From Dendronalium phyllosphericum CENA369 (GTDB lineage: Bacteria > Cyanobacteriota > Cyanobacteriia > Cyanobacteriales > Nostocaceae): 32,082 nucleotides of DNA. The stretch lies in NCBI RefSeq assembly GCF_016056275.1, contig NZ_JAECZA010000240.1, positions 1-32,082 of the forward strand. The letters run 5' to 3'. The notes below the pieces were generated by a model that saw only the letters and a list, made by a program, of their open reading frames with translations, made no database searches and was not told the origin of the DNA. This document shows, piece after piece, positions 17,983 to 29,483 of the stretch (positions are counted from its first letter, which is position 1; every line of letters starts with the position of its first letter). The position numbers were made by a program, and so were the translations under genes.

Positions 17983-19839
17983 TCAATTACTTACTGGTTT
18001 TTGATATTTGCCGGGAGACTTGCGTTGAAAGTAATCTTCCATAATTTTTAAAATCATTGGGGCAGCAATGCTACCACCACCGCCACCGGAATGTTCGGCA
18101 AATGCTACTACTAATAGTTCTGGTTTATCGGCGGGGGCATAAGCACCAAACCAAGCGTGATTTTGTTTGACACGACCCTTCCATGCCTCAGCTGTACCAC
18201 TTTTACCAGCTACCGGGGGAATCGTTGGCTGATTTAAGGCTTTACCAGTACCTTCAGCTACTACCTTTCGCAGTCCCTCGCGGAGAATTTTTACGGTTGT
18301 CGGTTTCATATTCAAGGATTCTCGCCAACTTGCTGAAAAAGTTTGCTGTTGGGAATGCCGCGACTTTTCGTTTCTTACTTGTTCCTTATCTTTAAGCAGA
18401 TGTGGTTGGACTCGGTAGCCTCCATTAGCTGGCACAGCAAACATCATCGCCACTTGTAAAGGTGTTGTTTGTAAAGCACCTTGACCAATTGACATATTAA
18501 CGCTATCGCCTACAGTCCAAGGCATTTTCCAAACTTTTTGTTTCCATGTCTCATCTGGCACTAAACCTTTTGCTTCTTCTGAGGCGAACTCAAAGCCGGT
18601 TTTTTTGCCAAATCCATACTTACGAGTCCATTCAATCAAAGTAGGGCCGCCAACTTTTCTACCAACTTGATAAAAGAAGGTATCACTACTCCACTGTAAT
18701 GCTCCCACAAAACCCAACGGGCCGAATCCGGCATGGTTCCACTCACCAAATTGAGTGCCGCCAATATTTAAAGAACCATAAGTTTGTAGCACTGTACTAG
18801 GAGAAAATTTACCTGATTCCAACCCAGCAGTTGCAGTGACAATTTTGAAGGTACTAGCGGGTGGAAAGGCACTAAGGGCGCGATTAACTAAGGGATGATC
18901 TTGACCTTGGACGGTTTGCCAATCTTTTTGAGAGAGTTTTTGCTTAGAGAAGATATTGGGATTGAAGGTGGGGTGAGACACCATTGCTAAAACAGCGCCG
19001 TTGTTGGGATCGAGTGCAACGATCGCACCATCGCGATCGCCTAAAGCTTTTGCCGCTGCTTGCTGTATACTCAAATCGATAGTTAAGTGTAAATCTTTAC
19101 CAGATTTTGCTTGTTTCTCTCCCAAAACTCGTAACGGTCGTCCAGCCCCATCTACTTCTACTCGTTGACCGCCCCATTCACCCCGTAGCATTCTCTCATA
19201 AGCCTTTTCGACTCCCATCTGACCAATAACATCGCCCAGTTGGTAGCCTTCTTGCTGCTTTTGTTTTAATTGTTCTGGGGTCAATTCTCGCGTATATCCC
19301 AGCACATGCGCCAGTTCTTTTCCGTGAGGATAATAGCGAACAGCGTCCGTATGTATTTCCACTCCTGGAAGTTCGTTTTCATACTCTTTTAAAGCCGTGA
19401 TTTGTGCTTCGTTTAAATTACGAGCAATCCGAATGAGCGAAGAAGAGTTAGCACCTGCCTCCTGTAATTGTTTTTCTATCTCTTGTTGGGGAATTTCTAG
19501 AATTTTCTCTAGGCGCTGACCGATAAACGACCACGACACTTTTTCATGTGCCATCGGCCACAGATATACAGAACGAGAATAGCGCGTACTAGCTAAAACT
19601 TTGCCATTACGGTCAAAAATATTACCCCGTTCTGGTTGTTTGGCAATCATGCGAATTCGGTTGGCCTCTGCCCTCAGCCGAAGTTTTGGCCCTTCAACGA
19701 TTTGTAAGTATACCAAACGAACACTTATGCCTGTTGTCATTAATAAGGTAAATACGATAAAAAACACTGACTGAGAACTCTTTCCGACTGTGCGAGTGTT
19801 TTTTTTAACGCTAAGTGGGGGTGGTTGCAATAAGGTCAT
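17983..19839 (-). CDS. mrdA: penicillin-binding protein 2 (elongasome transpeptidase)
   Basis: A class B penicillin-binding protein that cross-links peptidoglycan during lateral wall growth, anchored in the plasma membrane with its catalytic domain in the periplasm. The 618-residue protein has an N-terminal membrane helix (about residues 24-46, VFFIVFTLLMTTGISVRLVY), the dimerisation/pedestal domain with RGNIFDRNGKVLA at 71-83, and a transpeptidase domain with the active-site S329-T-F-K, the S384-S-D second motif and K546-S-G-T third motif. The VIGQMGVEKAYERMLRG block near 204-220 is typical of PBP2. A Gly-rich run (HSGGGGGS, 583-590) precedes the C-terminus. PBP3/FtsI is the alternative, but the motif context and the absence of a PASTA region favour PBP2. 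No mreCD or rodA gene is within the window. Confidence 0.88.
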   Translation of the reverse strand: MTLLQPPPLSVKKNTRTVGKSSQSVFFIVFTLLMTTGISVRLVYLQIVEGPKLRLRAEANRIRMIAKQPERGNIFDRNGKVLASTRYSRSVYLWPMAHEKVSWSFIGQRLEKILEIPQQEIEKQLQEAGANSSSLIRIARNLNEAQITALKEYENELPGVEIHTDAVRYYPHGKELAHVLGYTRELTPEQLKQKQQEGYQLGDVIGQMGVEKAYERMLRGEWGGQRVEVDGAGRPLRVLGEKQAKSGKDLHLTIDLSIQQAAAKALGDRDGAIVALDPNNGAVLAMVSHPTFNPNIFSKQKLSQKDWQTVQGQDHPLVNRALSAFPPASTFKIVTATAGLESGKFSPSTVLQTYGSLNIGGTQFGEWNHAGFGPLGFVGALQWSSDTFFYQVGRKVGGPTLIEWTRKYGFGKKTGFEFASEEAKGLVPDETWKQKVWKMPWTVGDSVNMSIGQGALQTTPLQVAMMFAVPANGGYRVQPHLLKDKEQVRNEKSRHSQQQTFSASWRESLNMKPTTVKILREGLRKVVAEGTGKALNQPTIPPVAGKSGTAEAWKGRVKQNHAWFGAYAPADKPELLVVAFAEHSGGGGGSIAAPMILKIMEDYFQRKSPGKYQKPVSN

Positions 19840-20000
19840 AAGACGACAGTGTATACATTTGTGCTAAGTACAATATCGAATATTAGTGAAAAAGCGATCG
19901 CTTGTAAAAGTATCTTTTGTCAGCACCAGAGAAAGGGAAAAGAGAAACTTTTTGATTTACCCCAGAGAAGACATAACTTTACCCTACTTTTGCAATCAGT

Positions 20001-20498
20001 CTAATCAACCATTTCAAACTCCAACTGATGACTCTTAAGAAAGTCATGAGTAAAATGATCCACCTCATTTGTATCGGCAAGTTCTAAATTATAAAAATCT
20101 ACAACTTCATGTTCAAAATACGGCCCTGCGTGCCAAGTTCCTGCATTTAATTTGATAAAACAATTCCCTGGAATGCGGAAAGCTGCGATTTCTCCTAGCG
20201 CTGGTTCATTGACATGATTTTCAGGAGGACAAACCGCAATTAACCAGTCCTTCCCTTCTAAAGAACCTAAACATTGAGTACATTGCACGTGACGAGTAAT
20301 TTGATGGAATTTCCGCCCTCGCTTTTGCAATCGCATAATATAAAATCGCGGAGTGCCATTTTCTAGATTTAATTGAGCATCTTCTGCATCAAAAGCTTTA
20401 CCGTCTTGACTAGCAAAAATCACCTGTCCGTAACGCCGAAAATTTTCTGGTGTCACCCATTGGGCTTGTAATTGTTGTACCGTCTGTGATGTATTCAT
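20001..20498 (-). CDS. ureidoglycolate lyase-family protein (AllA-like)
   Basis: A 165-residue protein from ATG 20498 (MNTSQTVQQLQAQWVTPENF); an upstream start at 20540 would overlap the preceding gene by 7 bp and adds residues unlike the family. Family features include RRYGQVIFASQDGKAFDAED, CTQCLGSLEGKDWLIAVCPP and the cupin-like LNAGTWHAGPYF, followed by EVVDFYNLELADTNEVDHFT. Ureidoglycolate lyase splits ureidoglycolate to glyoxylate and urea, the last step of allantoin (purine) breakdown. It lies 35 bp downstream of the DoxX-like gene on the same strand, so the two are probably cotranscribed, divergent from a BMP-family nucleoside-type importer. That neighbour fits purine scavenging, but the enzymatic activity of cyanobacterial members is not established for this sequence. 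Confidence 0.75.
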   Translation of the reverse strand: MNTSQTVQQLQAQWVTPENFRRYGQVIFASQDGKAFDAEDAQLNLENGTPRFYIMRLQKRGRKFHQITRHVQCTQCLGSLEGKDWLIAVCPPENHVNEPALGEIAAFRIPGNCFIKLNAGTWHAGPYFEHEVVDFYNLELADTNEVDHFTHDFLKSHQLEFEMVD

Positions 20499-20533
20499 AA
20501 AATCTCGATTGTATGTCAGGAAAAGCGCACCCA

Positions 20534-20974
20534 TTACCAATAAGAATTCAGTTCTTTCGGAATGAGTGACTTAGGAATGATAGAAGCTTGTTTTTCTCTA
20601 TCTGAAGGTTTTGTGTACCACCAAGCCCAAGCCAGTAAAACTGCTTGCAAGGGCAATCTGATGACGTGAACCCAAGGTGAATTTGGTATATGGTCAATTT
20701 TAATTAGATTTGCCGCCATATAGATATTAGCTGGGTAAACGGCAATAAAAAGAGCAAACAACCCCCAAGCTGCTGCTTGACTGACAGGCGGGACTAATAA
20801 GCCGATACCACCCAAGATTTCATAAAAGCCGCTGAGATAAACTAACCCTAAAGGATAGGGAAGTTGTGGTGGCACAATTCTGACATATTGTTCTGGTACA
20901 ACAAAGTGTGTCACTCCCACGACGATGATTGATATAGCAAGGATGACACGTAAGAGTTCTTTCTGCTGATTCAT
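20534..20974 (-). CDS. DoxX-like small membrane protein
   Basis: A 146-residue integral membrane protein starting at ATG 20974 (MNQQKELLRVILAISIIVVG), chosen because GAGG lies eight bases upstream; the frame is open six codons further. Four hydrophobic helices are visible: VILAISIIVVGVTHF, LGLVYLSGFYEILGGIGLLV, AAAWGLFALFIAVYPANIYM, and VIRLPLQAVLLAWAWWY. The pattern with VPEQYVRIVPP after the first helix and a Glu in the second helix matches DoxX/DoxD-like proteins. These are found in quinone-linked or redox-stress membrane complexes, and their function is mostly unknown. It precedes the AllA-like gene and is divergent from the BMP lipoprotein gene, 156 bp away. Confidence 0.75.
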   Translation of the reverse strand: MNQQKELLRVILAISIIVVGVTHFVVPEQYVRIVPPQLPYPLGLVYLSGFYEILGGIGLLVPPVSQAAAWGLFALFIAVYPANIYMAANLIKIDHIPNSPWVHVIRLPLQAVLLAWAWWYTKPSDREKQASIIPKSLIPKELNSYW

Positions 20975-21130
20975 TGATTTAGCCTCTTGCACCTACTAAA
21001 ACAGTGTTATCGAATGGTATCAGCCTGTCTTCAGTCAACGGTAAGAAAAATCGGCAAACCTCTTCCAAAATAGCACTTAGGACTTTAGAGTATTTAGTAA
21101 CTAAAATGACCATTAATCTGAAATTTCTGT

Positions 21131-22174
21131 ATGACGAAAAATTTTAGTCGCCGTCAATTTTTGTTATATGGTTCGGCTACTTTCGCTACTAGCCTACTGC
21201 TGAAAGCTTGCAGCAACCAAACCCAGACATCAACATCTGCTGACGGCGAAGGGTTTAAAATAGCGATCGCCCTTCCTGGAGTCATCACCGATAAAGCTTG
21301 GAATCAATCTGGTTACGAAGGTCTGAACTTGGCAAAACAAAAGCTGGGTGCAGAAATTGCCTATGTAGAACAAGTCGCCCAAGCAGATCAAACCGAAGCG
21401 CTAACAGATTTTGCCCGCAGAGGCTACAATGTGGTAATTGCCCACGGCGGACAATTTGATGCAGCTGTACAACAAGTCGCCTCACAATTTCCCAAGACAT
21501 TTTTTATCGCTGTTAACGGTTCTATCAAAGGTGAAAATATCGCTGCTTTGCGAATAGATCACTTACAAGGTAGCTATTTATGTGGAATCATCGGTGCTTC
21601 GATGACTAAAGCTAATAAATTAGCTTATCTTGCTGGACAAGAATTTGCCGCTACACAAGAAGAATTGCGGGGATTTGAATTAGGGGCAAAATCGGTGAAG
21701 CCCAATATTCAGATTGTCTCTACTTTTACGGGTGATTGGAATGATGTTGCTAAGGGTAAAGAAGCAACACTAGCATTAATTTCATCTGGAGTAGATGTGA
21801 TTTATCAGTGGCTAGATAATGCTTCAGCCGCAGTCCTGCAAACTGCCAGCGACAAAGGTATTTATGCTTTTGGTAATACGAAAGACCAATTAGATGTTGC
21901 TCCCAAAGCAGTGTTAACAAGTGCCGTGAAGCGGATAGATTTAGCAATAGTATACCTGGCAGAATTAGCAAAACAAAAACAATTAAAAGGTCAAATATAT
22001 AGTATAGGTTTAGAAAGACCAGATATATTATCTTTAGGAAAGTTTGGCACAATAGTACCAGAACCTATCAAGCAAAAGGCACTGACAACAAAGCAGGAAA
22101 TTGTCGATAAAAAAATTACTTTTGAAAACTGTAAAGATGGTGGAAAAGATACGCGCTGTATGAAAAAAGCTTAG
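21131..22174 (+). CDS. BMP-family substrate-binding lipoprotein (ABC importer)
   Basis: A 347-residue periplasmic binding protein of the basic membrane protein (Med/PnrA) family, most of which bind nucleosides. The N-terminus carries a twin-arginine-like RRQFLLYG and a lipobox LLKAC, predicting lipid attachment at Cys27. The mature protein shows the two-lobe binding fold: FKIAIALPGVITDKAWNQSG, QADQTEALTDFARRGYNVVI, HLQGSYLCGIIGASMTKANK, and GVDVIYQWLDNASAAVLQTA. The TDKAWNQSGYEG segment is a family hallmark. The ABC ATPase of the same transporter type follows at 22396 after a 221-bp repeat-rich gap. No permease genes are adjacent. Purine nucleosides or related compounds are the likely ligand by family; the nearby AllA-like gene fits but does not prove this. 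Confidence 0.88.
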   Translation: MTKNFSRRQFLLYGSATFATSLLLKACSNQTQTSTSADGEGFKIAIALPGVITDKAWNQSGYEGLNLAKQKLGAEIAYVEQVAQADQTEALTDFARRGYNVVIAHGGQFDAAVQQVASQFPKTFFIAVNGSIKGENIAALRIDHLQGSYLCGIIGASMTKANKLAYLAGQEFAATQEELRGFELGAKSVKPNIQIVSTFTGDWNDVAKGKEATLALISSGVDVIYQWLDNASAAVLQTASDKGIYAFGNTKDQLDVAPKAVLTSAVKRIDLAIVYLAELAKQKQLKGQIYSIGLERPDILSLGKFGTIVPEPIKQKALTTKQEIVDKKITFENCKDGGKDTRCMKKA

Positions 22175-22277
22175 ATGCAATGCTTCTAACTAAGTGGACA
22201 TAATTAAATGTAAAATGCCAACCTGTGAAATCCGCTCAGAATTGGAATTTTCCCTTCTGCCTTCTGACTTGAAAAAG

Positions 22278-22375
22278 GGTGTGGGGTGTGGGGTGTAGGG
22301 TGTAGGGAATATTCCTTTTTCATGCATGGTGATGAAAATTTTTTCATCGGGACTGCCTTCTGCCTTCTGCCTTCT
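22278..22375. repeat. heptamer repeats and an 18-nt palindrome before the ABC ATPase
   Basis: Three features lie here: tandem GTGTGGG/GTGTAGG units (about 22278-22307), the perfect palindrome GATGAAAATTTTTTCATC (22331-22348), and three tandem TGCCTTC units (22352-22375). The tandem repeats are the usual cyanobacterial heptamer type. The palindrome, 47 bp before the ATPase start, could be an operator or a hairpin. Confidence 0.55.
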
Positions 22376-22395
22376 AATTAGTTGTATTTTAGTAA

Positions 22396-23874
22396 ATGAT
22401 ACATTTGCGCTTAGAAAAAATTACCAAATCTTTTAAATCGTTTATTGCTAATGATAACATTAGTTTATCTGTCGAAACTGGCAAAATTCATGCGATTTTA
22501 GGTGAGAATGGAGCAGGTAAGACAACTTTAATGAATATAATTAGCGGTCTTTACCAACCCGATATCGGTCAAATTTATCTACAACAACAGCCAGTAACAA
22601 TCAACTCACCTCATGAAGCTATTAAACTGGGAATTGGCATGATTCACCAGCATTTCATGCTTGTACCTCAGTTGACTATTACAGAAAATATCATCTTAGG
22701 TACAGAAAATACTTTGCGTCTGAACCTGCGGCAAAAACAACAAGAAATCGCTGCATTATCTCAAGCTTATGGCTTAGAAATTAATCCAAATGCCAAAGTA
22801 GAAAATTTACCAGTAGGGACACAACAGCGGGTAGAAATTCTCAAAGTTCTTTACCGCCAAGCTAAATTATTGATTCTCGACGAACCCACAGCCGTGCTGA
22901 CACCACCGGAAGTAGAATCATTAATTGCTATCTTGCGACAACTAGCCACTGCTGGCAATACGATTATTTTTATCAGCCACAAGTTAGAAGAAGTAATTAA
23001 TCTCTGCGATACAGTCACAGTGTTACGGCGAGGAAAGGTAGTAGCAACGATGGCTACTCAAGAAGCAACACCTCAGCAATTAGCTGAATTAATGGTAGGA
23101 CGCGAAGTTGCTTTACGTGTAGATAAATCAATTCCATCGCCAGGAAAGGTAATTTTGTCTGTACGAGGTCTGCAAGTTGTAGATGACCGTGGAGCGATCG
23201 CTGTCGATAATGTATCATTTGATTTGCGCGCTGGTGAAATTTTAGGAATTGCTGGTGTAGATGGCAATGGACAGCGAGAATTAGCAGATGCGATCGCCAA
23301 TTTACAACCTATCAAACGAGGCAAAATTGAGTTTGGAGAACTCCCGTTAAAAAGAAAGGCTATTGGTTACATCCCTGAAGATAGGCAGAAAATGGGTTTA
23401 GTATTGCAGTTTAGCATTGCCCAAAATTTGATTTTGAAAGCTTTTAAAAAGTTGCCGTTTTGCCGTCGTTTTTTATTACAATCAGCAGCAATTAGAAATA
23501 ATGCCAAGTCTGCAATGCAAGAATTTGATATCCGCACCACAGGGGAAGATATCAAGGTAAGTCAGTTATCGGGGGGAAATCAGCAAAAAGTAGTATTGGC
23601 GCGGGAACTAGCGGGAGAACCGAATTTAATAGTAGCGATGCAACCAACGCGGGGGTTAGACGTAGGGGCGACAGCAGCCGTACATTCTCGATTGCAAAGA
23701 GAACGCGATCGCGGTGCGGCAATTTTGTATATTTCTACTGAGTTAGAAGAAGTCATGGCGATGAGCGATCGCATTGCCGTAATGTACAGAGGTGAGTTTA
23801 TTACTATTTTAAATGCACAGATAGCGACAGTGGAAGAGATTGGTTTACTAATGGGTGGCGCAAGAAGAAGATAG
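22396..23874 (+). CDS. twin-ATPase subunit of a nucleoside/sugar-type ABC importer
   Basis: A 492-residue protein with two ABC ATPase domains, of the RbsA/YufO type that energises BMP-dependent importers. The first domain has Walker A GENGAGKT at 36-43, the Q-loop HQHFMLVPQLT, an unusual signature LPVGTQQR and Walker B LLILDEPT. The second has the degenerate P-loop GVDGNGQRELADAI and the canonical signature LSGGNQQKVVLAREL with LIVAMQPTRGLDVGA; this asymmetry is normal for the family. It sits at the inner membrane face and would need two permease subunits, usually encoded just downstream; here the next 1.3 kb holds no gene. It probably works with the BMP lipoprotein encoded upstream, with permeases either lost or elsewhere. 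Confidence 0.88.
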   Translation: MIHLRLEKITKSFKSFIANDNISLSVETGKIHAILGENGAGKTTLMNIISGLYQPDIGQIYLQQQPVTINSPHEAIKLGIGMIHQHFMLVPQLTITENIILGTENTLRLNLRQKQQEIAALSQAYGLEINPNAKVENLPVGTQQRVEILKVLYRQAKLLILDEPTAVLTPPEVESLIAILRQLATAGNTIIFISHKLEEVINLCDTVTVLRRGKVVATMATQEATPQQLAELMVGREVALRVDKSIPSPGKVILSVRGLQVVDDRGAIAVDNVSFDLRAGEILGIAGVDGNGQRELADAIANLQPIKRGKIEFGELPLKRKAIGYIPEDRQKMGLVLQFSIAQNLILKAFKKLPFCRRFLLQSAAIRNNAKSAMQEFDIRTTGEDIKVSQLSGGNQQKVVLARELAGEPNLIVAMQPTRGLDVGATAAVHSRLQRERDRGAAILYISTELEEVMAMSDRIAVMYRGEFITILNAQIATVEEIGLLMGGARRR

Positions 23875-25043
23875 TAAGCTATTACGCATTGAAATTACAC
23901 GATTGCTCATGAGGTTCGTTAACCGCTGACAGTCAGCAGTCAACAAGTCAACACAAGAAAGATGTGCAAATTAAATGCGCGACAGCTTAATAATAGCAAA
24001 TAAGTCTTTGAAAACTAGACTAACTTGCATGAATACGACGCTAGACGTTTACCACCTACGACCGCTCTGATGAGAAGTTGAGTTCTCCTTCGTGTAGTAA
24101 CAAAGTGGAGGAAGCGATAAAAACTCCACAACCGTCTATGTCTGACGTATTATCAGCACCGTTCGTACATCTGACATCGCTCTCCTTTGATGCACGATTA
24201 TGAGGCACAGCGGTATAACCCTCATCCGGTACAGACCTATAAATCATTTGTGTTAACAATTACAAGTTATCATTAACAAAAATAACTATCCATCTTTCAC
24301 AGGAAATAACTTGAAAAAAACCTAAAGTTATAGAACACGAGTTTTCATGTCATCCACAATCAACTGGAGTAATACTAGAGCTAAGTTCTCAATTACCTGA
24401 CGGTAGATATTAATAGCCTCAGTAGTTCATTTTAGAGAAAATCTGACTTTGATTTTAAGATAACTTATGTGTTCATAAGTAAAATAGCCTATACCCAACA
24501 TAGTCAAAGGTATTAAAGATAAAAGGTACGCAAATGCGTCCTTATACTTAATATATTTAGATATCTGGTGAAATGATGTAAGGGCGAACGTAACAGAGTC
24601 CTTATTAAGGATTTCGGGCAACGCAGAATTAATTATCGCAGATATCTACTAGATGGCGAAGCGGTAGAGTGACAAAAAATGATGCAGAGATAACCGCGTG
24701 AAGAAGTGAAACTATCAAAAATTTCTCGACAAACCACAAGAGCAAAATTTCTGCACTCTTTGGTTGCAATTTTCTGGGGAAAGTTCAGTTAAGTAACATA
24801 GGTAGTAATCGAACCTAAGATTTTTTACAATTTAACCTAGTATATTTACTTACAAAAGTATTGGCTCAGTTAAGTGGAAAAGTGGGAAAAGTGGGAAAAG
24901 TAGGAAGTTTTGTAAGAATCCTTGATTATGCTGTTGATAAGCTGTAATTTAATGCGTAGTACATATTTAGCAAGAGTAAGTTGTGAGTTTTTTAATTACT
25001 ATAAGTAGTTTCACTTGTCAAAGATTAACAGCAAATGTCAAAT
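23875..25043. other. 1.2-kb region without a convincing gene, upstream of the geosmin cluster
   Basis: Follows the ABC ATPase, where permease genes would be expected. Only short frames without good starts occur. One on the minus strand around 24427-24621 encodes a hydrophobic stretch (LLSLIPLTMLGIGYF) and may be a relic, but I recognise no family. Tandem GTGGGAAAA units lie at about 24873-24906. The right part probably contains the geosmin synthase promoter, which I could not locate with confidence. Confidence 0.4.
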
Positions 25044-27559
<2,516 letters not shown>

Positions 27560-27593
27560 CTCAATCTGAGTCCCTATTGCGATCGATCAAATA

Positions 27594-27689
27594 ATACCAA
27601 TTTGAAAAAAGAATGCGACAGATACAAACCCAAAAACCTATATAAAGTCTGGCTTTCTTAATTACGAATTACGAATTACGAATTGGTAT
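27594..27689. repeat. 96-bp inverted-repeat-ended element (copy 2) between synthase and shell genes
   Basis: Perfect 9-bp ends ATACCAATT (27594-27602) and AATTGGTAT (27681-27689). The interior has AAACCCAAAAA, CTTTCTTAATTA and tandem ATTACGA. The landmark order matches 3215-3305. It occupies most of the 165-bp gap before the first shell gene, ending 35 bp before its start. Confidence 0.6.
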
Positions 27690-27724
27690 AACTTGTCAAC
27701 AAACATTACTAATGGAGATTAATC

Positions 27725-29134
27725 ATGACTAATGCAGCAAACACTCCCCTAGAAAATCAAATTGAGCAACTGCCAATGAGTTTGCAGACCGAAGCGGCGC
27801 GTAATTTGGCAACGACCACCAAAACCCAACCCCAAATGCAGGGAATTACCTCACGGTGGCTTTTAAAACTGTTGCCTTGGGTAGAAGCAGTGGGTGGTAG
27901 CTTTCGGGTCAACCGTCGCTTAACCTATACGGTTGGGGATGGACGGGTCAGTTTTACCAATACAGGGGCGCAGATACAGGTTATTCCTCAAGAACTCACT
28001 GAGTTACCTTTGTTGCGGGGATTTGAAGATGTCGGGGTGTTAAATGCTTTGGCTAGTCAATTTGTCCAACAAGAATACGCTGCGGGTGCTGTCATCGTCC
28101 AAGAAGGCCAACCAGCCGATCGCGTATTGCTGATTGCCCATGGTAAGGTAAATAAAATTGGCCCAGGCAAGTTTGACGATCGCGTTGTTTTGGCTGTATT
28201 AGCTGATGGCGACCATTTTGGCGACTACTCTTTAGTCGAATCCCAAGATACTTGGGATGTCACCCTCAGTGCCATTACCCGTTGCACCATCTTGTCTTTG
28301 CCTCAAGCAGCTTTTCAAAACTTGGTTAACCAGTCTGAGGCTCTGCAAGCGCAAGTAGATCGATTCAGGGAAAAATTGCGCCAACCCAAAAACGAAGCCG
28401 GGGAAGCCTCAATCGATATTACCTCAGGCCACCTCGCGGAAGCAGTATTACCTGGGACTTTTGCAGATTATGAAATCAATCCAAGGGAATATGAGTTAAG
28501 CGTCGCTCAAACCATTTTGCAAATCAATACACGGGTTGCTGACCTCTACAACGAACCCATGAATCAGACGGAGGAGCAATTACGGCTCACCATCGAAGCA
28601 TTACGGGAACGCCAAGAACACGAAATGGTTAATAATCGTGACTTTGGACTGTTACACAATGCCGATCTCAAACAACGCATTTTTACCCGCAGCGGCCCCC
28701 CAACTCCTGACGATCTCGATGAGTTGATCTCTATTGTTTGGAAAGAACCGAGCTTTTTCTTAGCTCATCCCCGCACAATTGCTGCTTTTGGTCGGGAATG
28801 TAACCGCCTTGGACTTTATCCCGATCCTATCCCTACGGGTAACAGTGCAATTCCCTCTTGGCGTGGTATTCCCATCTATCCTTGCAATAAGATTCCTGTT
28901 ACAAAAGAGCGTACTAGCTCCATCATGTTAATGCGTGTGGGAGCAACCAATCAGGGTGTTATTGGTCTTCATAAAACTGGCATTCCTGATGAATATCAAC
29001 CTAGTTTGTCTGTGCGCTTCATGGGTATTAACGAAAAGGCCGTTATTTCCTACTTAGTCAGCGCTTACTACTCTACAGCTATTCTTGTTCCTGACGCATT
29101 AGGCATCCTTGAAGATGTAGAAATTGGTCTCTAA
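27725..29134 (+). CDS. Family 2B encapsulin shell protein 1 (with cyclic-nucleotide-binding-like insert)
   Basis: A 469-residue protein, likely to self-assemble into a protein nanocompartment. An N-terminal arm (to about residue 95, with [19 protein letters not shown] and [15 protein letters not shown]) is followed by a cyclic-nucleotide-binding-like domain at about 98-218 ([20 protein letters not shown]), then the HK97-fold shell region: [60 protein letters not shown] and [20 protein letters not shown]. This order defines Family 2B encapsulins, often mis-annotated as Crp-type regulators; no helix-turn-helix is present. The nucleotide pocket looks degenerate: [15 protein letters not shown] lacks the conserved Arg. 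GGAG seven bases before the ATG sets the start. It is paralogous to the product at 29484. A MITE-like insertion sits at its stop codon. Confidence 0.88.
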   Translation: MTNAANTPLENQIEQLPMSLQTEAARNLATTTKTQPQMQGITSRWLLKLLPWVEAVGGSFRVNRRLTYTVGDGRVSFTNTGAQIQVIPQELTELPLLRGFEDVGVLNALASQFVQQEYAAGAVIVQEGQPADRVLLIAHGKVNKIGPGKFDDRVVLAVLADGDHFGDYSLVESQDTWDVTLSAITRCTILSLPQAAFQNLVNQSEALQAQVDRFREKLRQPKNEAGEASIDITSGHLAEAVLPGTFADYEINPREYELSVAQTILQINTRVADLYNEPMNQTEEQLRLTIEALRERQEHEMVNNRDFGLLHNADLKQRIFTRSGPPTPDDLDELISIVWKEPSFFLAHPRTIAAFGRECNRLGLYPDPIPTGNSAIPSWRGIPIYPCNKIPVTKERTSSIMLMRVGATNQGVIGLHKTGIPDEYQPSLSVRFMGINEKAVISYLVSAYYSTAILVPDALGILEDVEIGL

Positions 29135-29136
29135 GT

Positions 29137-29371
29137 GAATGGCGCTAAGATAAGCTGACGCGGGGACATGGAGACGGGGGGACGCGGGGAAAATTCATTC
29201 AAAAATATCTCCGCGTCACCCTTCGGGTTCGGAAGTTTGGACTCGACGGAAAGCGGAGGCACTCTGGTCTTGAGGTCTCCCCAAGTAGAGGAAGTGCCGT
29301 CCAAGACTCCAACTTCCTCACCGTTTCTCCCCCTCTCCGCGTCAGTCTCAACATTTAACTTAGTGCCATTC
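29137..29371. mobile_element. 235-bp MITE-like element with 10-bp target-site duplication
   Basis: Terminal inverted repeats GAATGGCGCTAAGATAA (from 29137) and TTAACTTAGTGCCATTC (to 29371) match at 15 of 17 bases. The direct repeat GTCTCTAAGT lies immediately outside both ends (29127-29136 and 29372-29381): a perfect 10-bp target duplication. Further imperfect symmetry continues inward (CTGACGCGG and CCGCGTCAG; GGAAGTTTGGACT and GACTCCAACTTCC), so the whole element can fold as a long hairpin. It encodes no transposase, so it is non-autonomous. The left duplication contains the TAA stop of the first shell gene. Confidence 0.88.
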
Positions 29372-29401
29372 GTCTCTAAGTAGTCGGATATCCTCTTCCA
29401 A

Positions 29402-29429
29402 GTAGGGGCAAACGACTGTTTGCTCCTAC
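29402..29429. repeat. hairpin repeat upstream of second shell gene
   Basis: GTAGGGGCAAAC (29402-29413), loop GACT, GTTTGCTCCTAC (29418-29429): 12-bp arms with one G:T-type mismatch. It is related to the hairpin at the tmk end (3129-3148) and lies 54 bp before the second shell gene. Confidence 0.6.
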
Positions 29430-29483
29430 CTCCTGATGCTCTCTGTTAGGAATGTAAATTTAGTTGCATGAAACGTTAAGTTT

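Noticed and set aside
24056-24259. 67-residue minus-strand frame
   Set aside because: No recognisable domain and amino-acid composition looks random; treated as non-coding.
24427-24621. 64-residue minus-strand frame with a hydrophobic stretch
   Set aside because: Starts only at TTG, has no ribosome-binding site and matches no family I know; at most a relic.
29168-29383. 71-residue plus-strand frame
   Set aside because: Lies almost entirely inside the MITE-like element and reflects its palindromic sequence.
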